A stretch of 64,000 nt of DNA, from the NCBI GenBank assembly GCA_949775045.1, contig OX459108.1:14403681-14467680 (forward strand). The letters run 5' to 3'. This document shows, piece after piece, positions 27,901 through 43,000 of the stretch. Within the stretch, counting starts at the first letter, position 1. Every line of letters starts with the position of its first letter. Under the pieces are notes generated by a model. That model made no database searches. It saw nothing but the letters and a program-made list of their open reading frames with translations, and was not told the DNA's origin. The stretch is from Metridium senile (Eukaryota > Cnidaria > Anthozoa > Actiniaria > Metridiidae). Made by a program: the position numbers and the translations under genes.

Positions 27901-30900
27901 GCTGGTGAGTTGTTATCATTCAGGTGTGTATAGTCTTGAGAAAGACTGATGTTGTTGGTGTCTGACTTCTCGATAACCTAGGTGGATGTCTTCTTTAACT
28001 TCGGGACTGCAGTCATCTGGATTATTACAACTCATCAACTTGAATCACCAATCAATCAATCAATCAATTAATCAGACGTTCATCAAGTTCACTCAATAAT
28101 GAAATCATGATCAATCAGTTAGTCTGACAGTTAATTAGTCAATTCACTGTCAATCAAGTCTGTCAATCAATTCATCAATCAACCACTTCTCACACTTCTC
28201 TGAATTTTGCGGAGGGAGGAAAACCGGATAACCCGGAGAAAACACCTCGTGGCATGAGAGAGAACAACACATCAAACAAACTATATTCACTTGTCACCCG
28301 AGCCGGGAATCGAACCAAGGTCACATTGATGAAAAGGCCAACGCTCTCTACTCTATCCATTCCACCCGTCATGATAAGCAATGTTTTGATCATGTTCATC
28401 GTTCTTTTTGCAGTCTTGAGGATCAGTTGCTGTCGTCTTCTGACCAATCCGATGATCTAGTCAACTGGCACGAGCGATGTGATGACATGCAGGCCTGGGT
28501 AGACGATACCCTAGCATTACTGGAAACTAGACCTGTGTCTCTATCAGCCTCGTTTGGAAACATGAAGAGACAACAGACCGTGACAGAGGTATTGCGTGAC
28601 TTGTAATATATTGTAATTGATGTTTTTGAAGTGATGAATATGATTATTAGTGATTGTTGTTGTTGTTGTCACCGCCACCACCATCATCATCACTATCGCC
28701 ATCATCATCATCATCATCATCTCAACTACCGTCATCATATTTATTATCGCCATTATATATCATTTTAATAATTATCATCATCATCATCATAATCATCATC
28801 ATCTCAACTACCGTCATCATATTTATTATCGCCATTATATATCATTTTAATCATTATCATAATCATCATCATCATCTCAACTACCGTCATCATATTTATT
28901 ATCGCCATTATATATCATTTTAATAATTATCATCATCATCATCATCATCTCAACTACCGTCATCATATTTATTATCGACATTTATATATCATTTTAATAA
29001 TTATCATCATCATCATCATCATCTCAACTACCGTCATCATATTTATTATCGCCATTATATATCATTTTAATAATTATCATCATCATCATCATCATCATCT
29101 CAACTACCGTCATCATATTTATTATCGCCATTATATATCATTTTAATAATTATCATCATCATCATAATCATCATCTCAACTACCGTCATCATATTTATTA
29201 TCGCCATTATATATCATTTTAATAATTATCATAATCATCATCATCATCTCAACTACCGTCATCATATTTATTATCGCCATTATATATCATTTTAATAATT
29301 ATCATAATCATCATCATCATCATCTCAACTACCGTCATCATATTTATTATCGCCATTATATATCATTTTAATCATTATCATAATTATCATCATCATCTCA
29401 ACTACCGTCATCATATTTATTATCGCCATTATATATCATTTTAATCATTATCATAATCTCCATCATTCATTATCATCCTCCTCATCATCATCGTTATCTT
29501 TATCATCATGATTTTCATGAATACCATCATCAAATTCCAACCATCATAATCATAATCTATCTAACTGTTTTTTTAGGATATACTGGAAGAACTGGTTCAG
29601 AAACAGGTTCAAATCAATGACGTCATTGATGACGGTAATCGGTTGCTAGACGACCAGACATGTGGTACAGACGAGAAGAAAGACATCCATGAAAAGATGA
29701 GCCGACTGTATACAGACTGGGACAAGTTGTCTACATACCTTACAAAAAGACAGGAAAAGTATGAATGTCCTACATTATACTTCGTGTTTTATGATACTGA
29801 TCTATCTTCTTCAGTAGCTGCTAGTGGTGCACGAAGCCACCACGGCTGGGACTGAACCTACAAATCATGTGCAAAATACCTTGGGACATTATCTGGTTTT
29901 TACATGAAAAATATTTCAACAACATTTTTCAGTTTCCCCCTCTCCCCCGTATCAATGTTGAATTGTGGGAATGTGAAACGGTTGTCATTTGAAAGACCAA
30001 TCAACTTGCTTAGGGGGGGAAGGGGGTTTGCAAATCAAATTGATAGATTTTGTATATTTTTTTAAACGAAAACGAACGCTCATAAAAAAGTGACAACAAT
30101 TTTGCACATGATTGTAGCCTAGTGGTGGTTAAGACCTGTTTATTAATCAATTAGAGATTATAGGCTAAAAATGTTAGTTAATGGTGCCAAAGATAAAAAC
30201 AAAGATTGAAAAGAAATAGTTAACATATGGACGAATGCCAAAGAAATGAAAGAATACATGAATGAATGGAAGAATGAATAGATGGATGAATGAATGAATG
30301 AATGAATAGATGGATGAATGAATGAATAGATGGATGAATGAATGAATAGATGGATGAATGAATGAATAGATGGATGAATGAATGAATAGATGGATGAATT
30401 AATTAATTAATTAATTAATGGATAAAAATGGATGGTTGAAGGGATAAAAGAATGGATGAGTAATGAATACATCAATAAAGCGAAGAAAGGACGAAGTTAT
30501 GGAATCAAAGAAAGAAATACTTAGTTTCTAGTCCATGTCAAGCAAGGATCGACTGAAACGTTTTGCCCTACGTTACAAACTAGTTCAATGTATTCAATAC
30601 TTGTCGTTTTTAGTATCCAGGACTCGCTCGTTCAGCTAGAGCAGCAGCATAAAGACCTACAAGAAGTCTGGAAGAAGAAATACGGGCCACTAAGAAAATG
30701 GATCACTACCGCACAAGCGAGACTTAATAAAGAATACGCCATCGCGCCTGATCTTGACTCGGTCAAGAAGCAACGAAAAGATATCGAGGTATGGGGTTAT
30801 TTCTTTAGTGTTGTTTTGTTTACTATTTGGTTGTTGGTCTTAGTGGCTGGTTATTGTTGCTGGTTGGTTGTCTGACTAATTACATGTTTTGTTTGCTCGT

Positions 30901-31386
30901 TCGTACGTTTTTCTGTCTATTTGTCAATTTAATGGTTGGTTTGTTTTTTGTTTCATATCTGTGTGTTTATAGGTTTATTGATTGCGTTTTCGTCAGGTTT
31001 CGTGCTTGTTTGGTTATGGGTTTTTTAGCTTAATTAAATTCTTGGTTAAATGGTTTAGTGTTCAGTTTTCCCCTCATTTTTATGTCATTGAATGGTTAGT
31101 CTGTTTCCTAGCTTGTTCCTTTGTCTGTTTGTAAATTCGTTTGTTAAAGTCTATTGTTTCTGACAATTTCGCTACTCATTTCGATAGAATTTTCAAGCTG
31201 AAAAACAGTCCCATACGCCCGAGATGAATGGAATCACCCAAATGTCTGACAACATACTCAAAGGCCCTCAAGTCAACGAGGAAGAGAAGACTGTTATTCA
31301 GGAGGAGATGCAAGAACTACAACATGGCTGGAACGAGCTGGAGGAATCAATGGTCTGGAAACAGAACAGGTGATGATTATGATGCA

Positions 31387-31457
<71 letters not shown>

Positions 31458-33443
31458 CGATGATGATGATGATGTTGATGATGATGATGATGATGATGCA
31501 GATGATGGAGGTGGTGGTGGTTGTGGTGATCATGATTTTGTTAACGGTGGTTGTGGTGATGGCGATGATGATGTTGATGAATATGATGACGGCGATGAAT
31601 ATGAGATGATGATGATGATGGCGATGATGATGTTGGTGATGATATTGATGATGTTGATACTGATAGTAATGTGTTCGTGATAAAATAAGGTTGATGGTGA
31701 TGATATCGATGAGGAGGACACTGATGATGACGATGACGATGATGATGACGATGATGATGACGATGATGATGACGATAATGATGATGAAATTACTAGGTTT
31801 AGGATGCTGTGATGATTAAAGCTGGAAATAGGCTCAAAAACGAAAATCACTTGCTAACAACAGTTTTTGTCTTGTTTTAAGAATCGAGGATACAATTCGT
31901 AAGCTTGAAAACCAACGCGAGGACAAGCTACGTAAATGGCAGGAAGGACTTCATGATGTGAATCCATGGATTAACAAAACACTGGAAAAGATCTCACCAG
32001 AACCTGAACTGTCCAATGATGTGGACTCGGCTTATGACCAGATAGATGACTTCCAGGTAACGATTGTCCAGGTTGTGGGAGATAATTGTGGCATTGTTGT
32101 TCACATGCTTCGCCTTCATCATCATCATTTTAATCATAAAAAAACACCATCGAGCATCACCCCAATCACTGCTCATGCATAATCTTCGTTATCACTATAT
32201 CATCACTATCAGCATCACTATAATCATTCAACATTTTTACCATTATCACCATCATCATCATCATCATTTCCATCCCCATCACATAAACTTTATATTATCT
32301 CTAATTAAATACCTCTAACCACCATAGCTGATTATCATCGGCACGTTCAACAAGTTATTTCAACTCTACAATAAACCTTCACAAATCAATACCTTCAAGT
32401 AAATAATCCAGTCTTACTAACATCCTTAACTGATTTTTCTGATAGAACTACGTACGCGATGCGCCAATCTACCAAGACAAAGTAACCAGCCTGAACGAAT
32501 TCAGCAGTAATCTCTTGACCGATCCATGCCTGGGTGAAGACGAACGACAAAAAGTAGGAAAAGAAATGGCTGACTGCAACGAAAAGTGGAATAAACTAGT
32601 CAACATCGCCAACTTGCGTCAATCAAGACTAGAGAAGAACCTAGCCAAACTAGAGCAACAGCAGAATGATGACTATAACCGCTGGACTATACGATCAGGG
32701 CGCGCCTCTGAGCTTCTGGATAAGTTTGAATCACAACTGCCCTCTGTGGACAAACCGCTGGCCATGCAGCTTGAGGAAGTTGAGAAACAAGAGCGTGAAT
32801 TTGATGTAAGGATCTGTCAAATGGTTTTCATTGTGTTCAAGATGTTCTTGGAATAGACCAGTTTCATGTTATCTAGCACCACTGTATACTATTGGACAAA
32901 TAGTGCATTTGTACAGGGATAGCCTCAATACTCCAGTTTCATGTTATCTAGCACCACTGTATACTATTGGACAAAAGGAGCATTTGCACAGGGATAGCCC
33001 CAATCCAGAGTAAATGCAAATGTGTTTTCTATTGTTAGGCGATAACATTTTTTCGTACTTTTCTTGAGATTTGTAAATATTATGACAACAAATTGAAGTT
33101 TAGCCTGTACGAATGCACCTTTTGTCAAAGAGTACAGCGGTGATAGATAACTTGAAACTTGAGTATTTCAAGGAAAAGTGTTGTAAAAAATGCTTTTTAT
33201 GTGCAGGTATTTGCCAACCAAGTGGAGCTGAACGAGACTCAGATGAATGATACATTTGACTTGGGTGATGGTATTATTCAAGATACTAAGAACTCTAAAG
33301 CCAAAAGAGATGGAGTACAAGGGCAGCTTAATCTACTCACGTCGCGATGGGATAGGATAAAAGACTTTGTTGATCTTAGAAAAGCACGGTAAGATCATAT
33401 ATTATTCTTAACTTTATGATGATGATGATGATTGTGATGATGG

Positions 33444-33474
<31 letters not shown>

Positions 33475-33485
33475 GGTGATGATGG

Positions 33486-33516
<31 letters not shown>

Positions 33517-33581
33517 GGTGATGATGGTGATGATGATGATGATGATGATGAAGGTATTGATGAAGAAGATGATGATGATGG

Positions 33582-33612
<31 letters not shown>

Positions 33613-33671
33613 GGTGATGATGATGATGGTGATGATGATGGTGATGATGATGATGGTGATGATGATGATGG

Positions 33672-33702
<31 letters not shown>

Positions 33703-33773
33703 GGTGATGATGGTGATGATGATGATGATGATGAAGGTATTGATGAAGAAGATGATGGTGGTGATGATGGTGG

Positions 33774-33840
<67 letters not shown>

Positions 33841-33917
33841 GGTGATGATGATGGTGATGATGATGATGGTGATGATGATGATGGTGATGATGATGATGAT
33901 GGTGATGATGGTGATGG

Positions 33918-33948
<31 letters not shown>

Positions 33949-34012
33949 GGTGATGATGATAATGGTGATGATGATGATGGTGATGATGATGATGGTGATG
34001 ATGGTGATGATG

Positions 34013-34062
<50 letters not shown>

Positions 34063-37000
34063 GGTGATGATGGTGATGATGATGATGATGGTGATGATGA
34101 TGGTGATGATGATGATGATGATGAAGGTATTGATGAAGAAGATGATGATGATGATGAAGTTGATGATATGATGATGATGATGAAAATTATGATGAAATTG
34201 ATGATGATGGTAATGAAGATGATATGTTGATGTTGATGTCAGTTGTGGTGGTGGTAGAACTAATGACATTAATGATGAGGATGAGGATTACGATTAAGGT
34301 GATGATGATGAAGACGGTGTTAAGAAGATGAAGATGGATATTGTTGCGATATGATAATATAAATTGTGATGGTAGAACTGAATAACGATTGATGAAGATG
34401 ATGAAAATATTGGTGATCTTAAACTCTTTTCTTTTCTCGTGAAGGCTTGAGGAAACAGCGAAACGTCTACGCGATAACCGTAAGAGAAAGGTTGAGAAAT
34501 GGGAGGAGACGACTAACGAGTTTGATCTGTTTCTATCTGCTGCTGAACGAGATATACGTTCTTCTGATACCATTGGTGAAGACCTGGCTACAGTCAAGAA
34601 ACACAACGAGGAATTTAAGGTATTTGATAACATCTGATTATAATTATGTTTGCAATGATAATGATGATGATTGTGATGGTAATGATGGTGAATAACAAAT
34701 GATGATGATGGTGATGACAATGATGGTGACTATGATGACGTTGAGATGATGATCAAGCTATGATAATGTTGGCTATGATGATTATCATGTAGTGATGACA
34801 ATGATGATGGATGATGAAGGGCGATTATCGTAATTATGAGGACGATGAAAGATGGTGTCATGGTGATGTGATGATGGTGTTGGTGATGATGATGTTGATG
34901 ATGATGATAACATGGGTAATGTAGTCATGATGATAACGATGATTGTTGGTCATGATGATCATTTGGATGATGTAATGATGATGACAATAACCCATGTTTG
35001 CTCTCTCTACAGGCTGTCATGTCAAAGGTTAGAAGTCAAAAGCGCAAAGTCTTCGAGTACGGGCAGTACACCGATGACGTCATAGCCGACCCTCAACTCG
35101 ACGCTGTGTCACGTGACCATATCAAGATTGAAAAAGAAGCACGCATTGATCGATGGGGTCATATTGAAGACATGATCAACAGTCAACAAGCAAAGTAAGT
35201 TATTTGTTTTGCTTCATAAAATACAACCCTTTCCGAGAATGTATACACCCTTTCCGAGAAACTTTGTCACCCGTGAAGTGAAAAGCTAGTAGCGCAGGGG
35301 ATTACGGATTACCTATGGACACAGGAAACCCTACGCGAAAAACGGCTGCGAGGGAGACTACGATCAAATAGGTGCTCATTGATATTTTTATCCTTAGACT
35401 GAAAGACAAGTTACAGGAGCTAGAGAAGGGTCAGGTTGAGATGGGTGGATGGAAAAATCGTCTTAACACTGTCAACAATAATATATCTCATCTCGAACGA
35501 GTTAACGATACACCTGTAGGACGAGACCAAGACACTATCGAAAAACAACGACAAGACGTTAAGGTATGGGATTCCTGTGTTATCGGTGGAAGAGGGACCT
35601 GGGCCGCAATTTAAACTGGTCAAAACTTTTTGCGCAAATGCTCACAAACAATTTTTTTGGAGAATAACTTGTTAAAAAATCCCGTATCAAAATGATAACA
35701 AATACAAAATTATTAATCGATAAATAATTAAAAAAATAAAAAAAAAATAAAGAAAATTAAATTATTAGTATAGTCTATTATTTTATTAGAATCCGTCAAT
35801 CAATTATTCAATCAAGCAGTCAATCATCCTGTCAATCAATCAGTCAATTAGTCAGTTAATCATACAATTAATCAGTCAATCAATAAGTCCGCAAACAATC
35901 AATCAGTCAACCAGTCAATTAACCAGTCAATGTGTCAATTAATCAATCAGTCAATCAATCAGTCAATCAATCAGTCAATCAATCAGTCAATCAATCAGTC
36001 AATCATAAGTCAATCAATCAGTCAACCAGTCAATTAACCAGTCAATGTGTCAATTAATCAATCAGTCACTCAATCAGTCAATCAATCAGTCAATCAATCA
36101 GCTAGTCAATCAATCACTCAATCAATCACTCAAGTAATCACTCAATCAATCACTCAATCAATCACTCACTCAATCAATCACTCACTCAATCAATCACTCA
36201 ATCAATCTCATTGAATGTTGTTTCCATTGGTAGGTTCTCAACGCAGAGAAAGAATCAGTAGAGGAACAAGTGTCAGGTTTCTTGACCTACTCAGAAGTAC
36301 TGATGGATAAACCAGGGATAAACACCGAGAACAGACGTCACATAGATAAGGAATGCGATGCTCTAGAACTACGCTGGCATAAAGCTAAGGGAGAACTAGA
36401 ACGAAGAGAGAAAAGGTAACACAGACTGTTTTAATCTCTTTTGTGTTTCAATGTTAGTATATTTGACCACTTAGATGGTTTTTTGGGCATTTCATTGGCT
36501 TTCACTGGCATTTTAAAGTTTTATCTGACTTTTCAATGCCGGGTTTTGTTGACATTTTAATGGATTTGTTGACATTTCATTGGCTTTAACTGGCATTTTA
36601 ATGGTTTTCATACTCTTGACATTTCATTGACTTTCGCTGGCATTTCAATGGTTTCTCTAAGATTTCAATGGTTTTCACTGATATTTCAATGGCGGAGTTT
36701 GTTGACATTTCAATGGTTGTGTTGACATTTTATTGGCTTTTGCTCGAATTCCAATGATTTCCTTTGACATTTGAATGATTTAAAAAAAAAAAAGACATTG
36801 TTTTATCAAAAGATGTACACGTTTTACACTTTATGGGTTTGCTATCAGTAAACTATAAGCAAACGTTCTTCGCATTCCAAATCATATTTTCTACGTTATT
36901 TTTCAATTCCAGTTTGGATGAAAAACAAGACTCCCTCAATAGACGCCAGAAGAATCTACTCTCTGAATGGGACGTGCGAAAAACCGAGGTTTCTGATTGG

Positions 37001-40000
37001 TTGACGGACACTTCCACAAAGCTTAAGTCCCAGGACTCCGCGGTTACTAATGTGGATGCTGTCAGAGACCAAAGTCAAAAATTACAGGTAAAAACTGGCT
37101 AAGTAAGATGGTGTTTTTTTACATTTTTATATACGTTATTATCGATAATAGTCATTCATTTATTTTAAAATCCCATGGTCACTTACCGGCATGCTTTGCG
37201 TTGTTTATTTTGATCTGAGTGTTAGAATTCATTCGCAGTCAGTCGTATTACGAAAAAAATATATATATAACTCTAAACGATTTAGCAAGAGCGTAAATAC
37301 CCACTCACATTGTAAAAGATATCAAAATGTGTGATGTGCGATTTTCATGGTCCACGAAATTCAGTCTTTCACGTGATGCATGCTGGTAAGTGACTATGGA
37401 TCTTTAATGTTTTAACAAATAAAAATGTAAATCACTTTTTTTAACGTCTTAATTCTTCTAGCTGGACAAGTGTGCCCTACTAATTGGGGAGACTCAGACA
37501 CACACTCACTACCTCTACGTTAATTATTTTGCACACAACTCGGCTCACGTGTTAAATATGCCACAAATATATTTTTCTCCTCAGCACATACGTAAGGACA
37601 TTGTTGGATACGAGAAACATGTTCGTCACCTGGAGGACTTCGCTGATACGTTAATTCTGGAGCCTGGTATCCACTCTAGCGAGAAGGGACTGGTAACTAG
37701 AGAGAAACAGTCGATCAGAGAGAGATGGGAGTCGTTGAACACAGCTGCACATAACGTACAGAAAAAGTATGCCATGATGATGATGACGATGATGATGATA
37801 ATCGGAAGATGATTATGATGATGATAGTGACGATATATAGCGATGATAATGATGCTGAAAATGATGATAATGAAGACGATGATGATAGTGATGATAGTGA
37901 TGATAATAATGACTGTACTTGTCTTTGCTAGTGACAAATAGTCACTAAATAAGAACTATTACACAGTAGCAATTTTGTTTTATTTCATTGATATATAGTA
38001 TTAGCGCTAATGATGATGATGATGGCAATGCATAATAATAAATCTGTCCCATATTTATTCCAGGCTAAGTAGCAAGGTTGACCAGCTGGAAGGAGAACAA
38101 GGACGTAAAATAAACGACTGGAGAAGACAAAGTGGACCGCTGGACAGCTGGCTCAACGGAGCAGAGACCGAAGTAGAGGCATATGAACCTGTAGCTTATG
38201 ATATACCAATGGTTGAAAAACAGCGAAAAGAAAACCAGGTGGGGATTGATATCGTAACATGTCGCATAAAATCGCTTGTTATCGTTTCGTGTCGTTTTGG
38301 ATTGCATCATGTTGTATCTTAGTGTTTTATATTTCATATCAGTTGGGAATGGACATTGAACGCATTTCAATTCGTTAATTTATATTTATAGTCCATCGTA
38401 AAACAAGTTGAGCGACAGAAACCTAAGTTTGACCAGCTAGGTACCTTTGCTAACCAGTTGACCAGCGAGACGTTTATCAGTCTCGAGGAGAAGGTCAAGA
38501 TCCAAGGCGAGATGGAGTCACTACAAGACCGTCTGGAGAATGTTGATGATGACGTCACAAAGAGACAAGCCGAGTGAGTACAACTAGTTCTAGAAGGTTG
38601 TCAGAGGATATTTAAGTCATTTAAGGACGTTCGCGGGCAAATTAATTAACCATAGATTTCTCTTCAAACTTCGCACGTTGAAGTACGATCATCATACAAG
38701 TTTAATGAGCAAATAAAAAATGGGGGTCACCGTACTCGTTTAGGAGTGAAATAATCTCAAAGTGCAGCCTTTTTCTTGTCAAAAAACGCTTGCGCGCAAT
38801 ACGAACAATTCGAGCAAAAAAGTCATTTTTTGATAGAAAAAACGAATGGATTGCCAAACATTTCTTGAGACAAACGTCTAATAACCTACAGAAAATATTA
38901 TGTATAAATATTTGTGAATAAATACAACCAACCCTTTGTTTTTGGCTCAAATTCGCCGCTATCGTGCACCATTCGGTGACGCTTTCGACCGAAGAAGGTT
39001 GAAGCTTTCATGCAAATACGCGTATTATTCAATATTTAACCATAACTTTTTCGATAAACGATAAACGACGTTATCCTTGTAAAAATGCGCCTTTTGTACA
39101 AGCAGTACACTACTAGTGGTGTTAGATAACACAAAACTGGAGTATTGTTGATATGATATGGATGTAAAATAGTCATTTATTCCATATTTTTAGTATCGAA
39201 TCTCGACTCGGTGAGCTTCAAGAAGAGGAACGATTACGTAGAAAAGAGGAAGACGTTGAAAGACAGCGAAGAGATGAAGAAAGAAAACAACGAGACATTG
39301 AACGAAAGAAAAAAGACGAAGAAGAAAGACGACGAAGAGAACAAGAGGAAAGAGAAAGGCTTGAAGAAGAACAAAGACGTAGAGAGTACGAGGAGAAGAA
39401 GAGACAAGACGAAAAAGAACGACAACGCCAAGAAGAGGAACGGAGGAGAAGAGAAGAAGAAGAAGAAAAGAAGAGAAGGGATGAACAGGACAGACGAGCT
39501 GAGGTAGAAAGGAAAAGGAAAGAAGAAGAACAGAAAAAGGTATATTGTATATTTGATTATCTGCATTGGAAAAGTGTAGCTACTTTATTCATCTGTGCTA
39601 ATAAATCTTAGACAAAATAGGTGTACCTTGTAGATGAGGCATGATCGTCCGGGGTGGTGTAGTCTTGAGAAAGACTGATGGTGTTGATGTCTGACGTTTC
39701 GACAACCTGAGCGGAAGTCATCTTCAGATCATCTTCAGAGTAAAGAAAATGAAAAGACAGCGGTGTAATTTATGTGTCTGGTTCGTCGGTAATGTTGTTG
39801 TTGATGCGTGGGTAGGTGTTAGTCATTGTGTTAGCGGAAAGCTTGAAGTCGTTAATGAGTCTATTGTAGGAAGCCGGTAGTGTTATGCAACGGTTAAGTG
39901 GCTTTTGTTCTAAGCCGGTGTACCAGCTTTCAAGTAGTCGGCATTGGTGATAGTTGGTGCAATGTGTAATGGAGGCGGCAGAGTCCCAGTTAATGGAGTG

Positions 40001-43000
40001 GCCAGTATGTTTGTGATGTTCCGCAATGTGGTTGTTAGGGTCACCGCTGTCTTTTCATTTTCTTTACTCTGAAGATGACTTCCGCTCAGGTTGTCGAAAC
40101 GTCAGACATCAACACCATCAGTCTTTCTTAAGACTACACCACCCCGGACGATCATGCCTCATCTACATCGATTACACCTGGGATCAGACCATTCACTCTT
40201 ATAGGTGTACCTTTTTGCACTCTGTTAAGTCTGGCATCATTTTTTAAACAACTCGTTTTTATCAAATGTTATTATCAATTTCATTTTCAAGAAATGATCA
40301 TATTTGTTTTGGTTTGTTTGCTGTGGAGATGATTTACGAATAGTCTTTCTCCACACTACACAAACCTAAATGCATCAAAATTAATCATGACTGAGTTGTG
40401 TTTGTTTGTGTTTACACTTCACCCTAAAATCAGAATCACAACAGCTCGTATTTTGTTTGATTCAACGTATTTTTTACGTTTTATGACCAATTTATGTTTG
40501 TTTCCGTCAATGGAAAAGCGATTGATATGCGTTTGTTTGTATGTTAGTATACCATCCTATACGAACCAAGACTATCCAAATCCATCGAACAAGAGATCAT
40601 GGTCCAGCACGAGGAGGTAGTCGAGTCATTGCAGGATTCACCCGATAACTGGAATGATCCATTCACTGAAGCAGAAGGTCTCAGTCGACAAGACCTTAAC
40701 ACGTGGAGAGACGATGCGGACAATATTCGACAATGGATGAAGCGGAAGGAGGGTGAATTAGATGATGAGAGTGATGATGAGGATATTGTTGGACTGAAGC
40801 AGCATAGAAAAGAGATGACAGTAAGTAGGATGCATAATGATGAAAATGATGGTGGTAATGATTATGATGATGGTGGTAATGGTGATGGTGATGGTGATGG
40901 ATGAAGCGGAAGGAGGGTGAACTAGATGATGAGAGTGATGATGAGGATATTGTTGGACTGAAACAACACAGAAAAGAGATGACAGTAAGTAGGATGCATA
41001 ATGATGAAAATGATGGTGGTTGCAATGATTGTGATACTGGTGATGATGATGATTTTAATGATGGTGATGATGGTAATAATGACGATGGTTATGATGGTGG
41101 TGTTGATAATGATGGTGGTGGTGATAATGATGACGATGGTTATGATGGTGGTGGTGATGATGAGAATGAGAAGGATTAGGAGGAGTAGAATGCATATACT
41201 GATGATAATTAGGATGGTGAAAATGATGTTGGTGGCGATAATGATAATGTTGACGATAATGATGTTGATGATGATGTTGATAATGATGATGATGATGATA
41301 GTACTGGCGATGGTGATGGTTGTGATGATTTGAGTTTTCCCTTCGTCATCACCGACTCTTATACTACCACCACCATCATTATCAACAACATCATCATCAT
41401 CTACCAATAGTAATTGGTATCATCTTCATCATTGTATTATCATAAAAATGATGATACATCACTATCACCATCAACAACATGATCACCATCTATATAATCA
41501 CCATAATCACCACCATCATGTCTTTCATTATCTTTAACATTATCTTCTGTCTTGCCTTCAGCAATTTGAGAACGAAGTCGTGGAATACGAGCCCAAATAC
41601 GAGGACGTCAAGACACGACACGAAATGCTCATGGACAATGAATATCTCAACGCTGACGATAAACAATCTCTGGATGAAGACATGGATGATATCAAAACAC
41701 GATGGGGAAAGATGTCAGCTGCTAAAGATTTGAAGTTGAAACGGTAAGTGCTGATAGATATTACTTCTTTCACAGATGCATACAATTGGCCTTCCCGAGT
41801 TCGCGTCACTGATTGCAACACAATAGATTCAAGTCGAGGCTGGGGTGGATAAATCTATACATTCACGTATTTTATGGAGCGACGAATAAGCAACACTATA
41901 GAGCTATTTCATGGCAGACATGCTTGTGGGCCAGTACAAAAGAAGTATTTGAATGACAAAGAATGATTTCAGTTCCTTTGAGAGAAAAGCTCCATTGTTT
42001 TAACCACAAACATGGCTGCCATGAAATCCCTCTATTGATACGAGGAAGTATGACATCTTCCAATGGTTAACATAATTTTTTTCAACATGTAGTCTCGAAG
42101 ACAAGATCGGTCAAAAAGAAAAGAAGAAGCTTGATGACTTGATTGACTGTAGAGCAGATATCAAAAACCTGAATGACTGGATTACAAACAAGAATAACCA
42201 GTTTCTCAAGTTTGAACCTGTCGCTGAAGATCTTCCAACTCTTCTCGTGCAAAGGAGTGAACTAAAGGTAAGTTTATTTCTAACATATGTTACTCAATCA
42301 CTACCTAATTACTAATTAAAAACGTCACTAAAATTAAGTTAACATTTTTTTACGGTGTTACTAATTTCACTATATAACCTATCGTTTATATCAAACACCG
42401 ACACATCCTATACTAGTTTACTCGCTAGTTTCTATTTACGTACTTACTTGCTTACTTACTTAATAATTTGCATACTTACTTGATTGCTTACTTACTTACT
42501 TACTAATTTACTAAAATAATAAAAAATAAGAACTTACTTAATTATTTACTTACTTGCGTACTTACTTACTGACTTGATTACTTACTCGCTAGTTTACTAA
42601 AATAATAAAATAAATTAGAACCTACTTCATTGATTACTTGCTTACTGGTTTGCTTAACTGTTATAAATGTCAAATTTTTCAGCAATTCTCCAAGGAGATA
42701 GCAGACAAAGATCCACAATTCAACGGGGTCATCAAGTCAGCCAAAAACCTCTCCAAGGATCCAACCCTGTCGCCAGATGAAAGCGAGGTCATGCTGAAAG
42801 AGGCTAAGAACTGCGAACAAAGATGGGACGCTCTGAACGATAAGGTTAAAGACCGAGTGGATAGTCTGGTTACTGTTCTACCAGCTGTGCAGAAGAAGCA
42901 GAAACGGTTGATGGACGACTGGGATGACAAACTCGATCGATTCAAGAAGTCAATCAAGAAATCAGAGAACACTTTAGATGACCAACGAACCAAGTGGCCA

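Noticed and set aside
33376..34269. 297-residue Ile/Thr frame and 251-residue Met/Val frame
   Set aside because: Both are translations of the GATGATGGT array on opposite strands; low complexity and located inside intron 43. The same reasoning removes frames at 4409-5044, 5277-5669, 7233-7807, 18276-18978, 21643-22459, 31228-31850, 40922-41407 and 42954-43268.
39211..39507. Lys-rich and Ser/Phe-rich alternative frames over exon 52
   Set aside because: Purine-rich DNA leaves several frames open. Only the Glu/Arg/Lys frame fits both the upstream split codon and the downstream phase.
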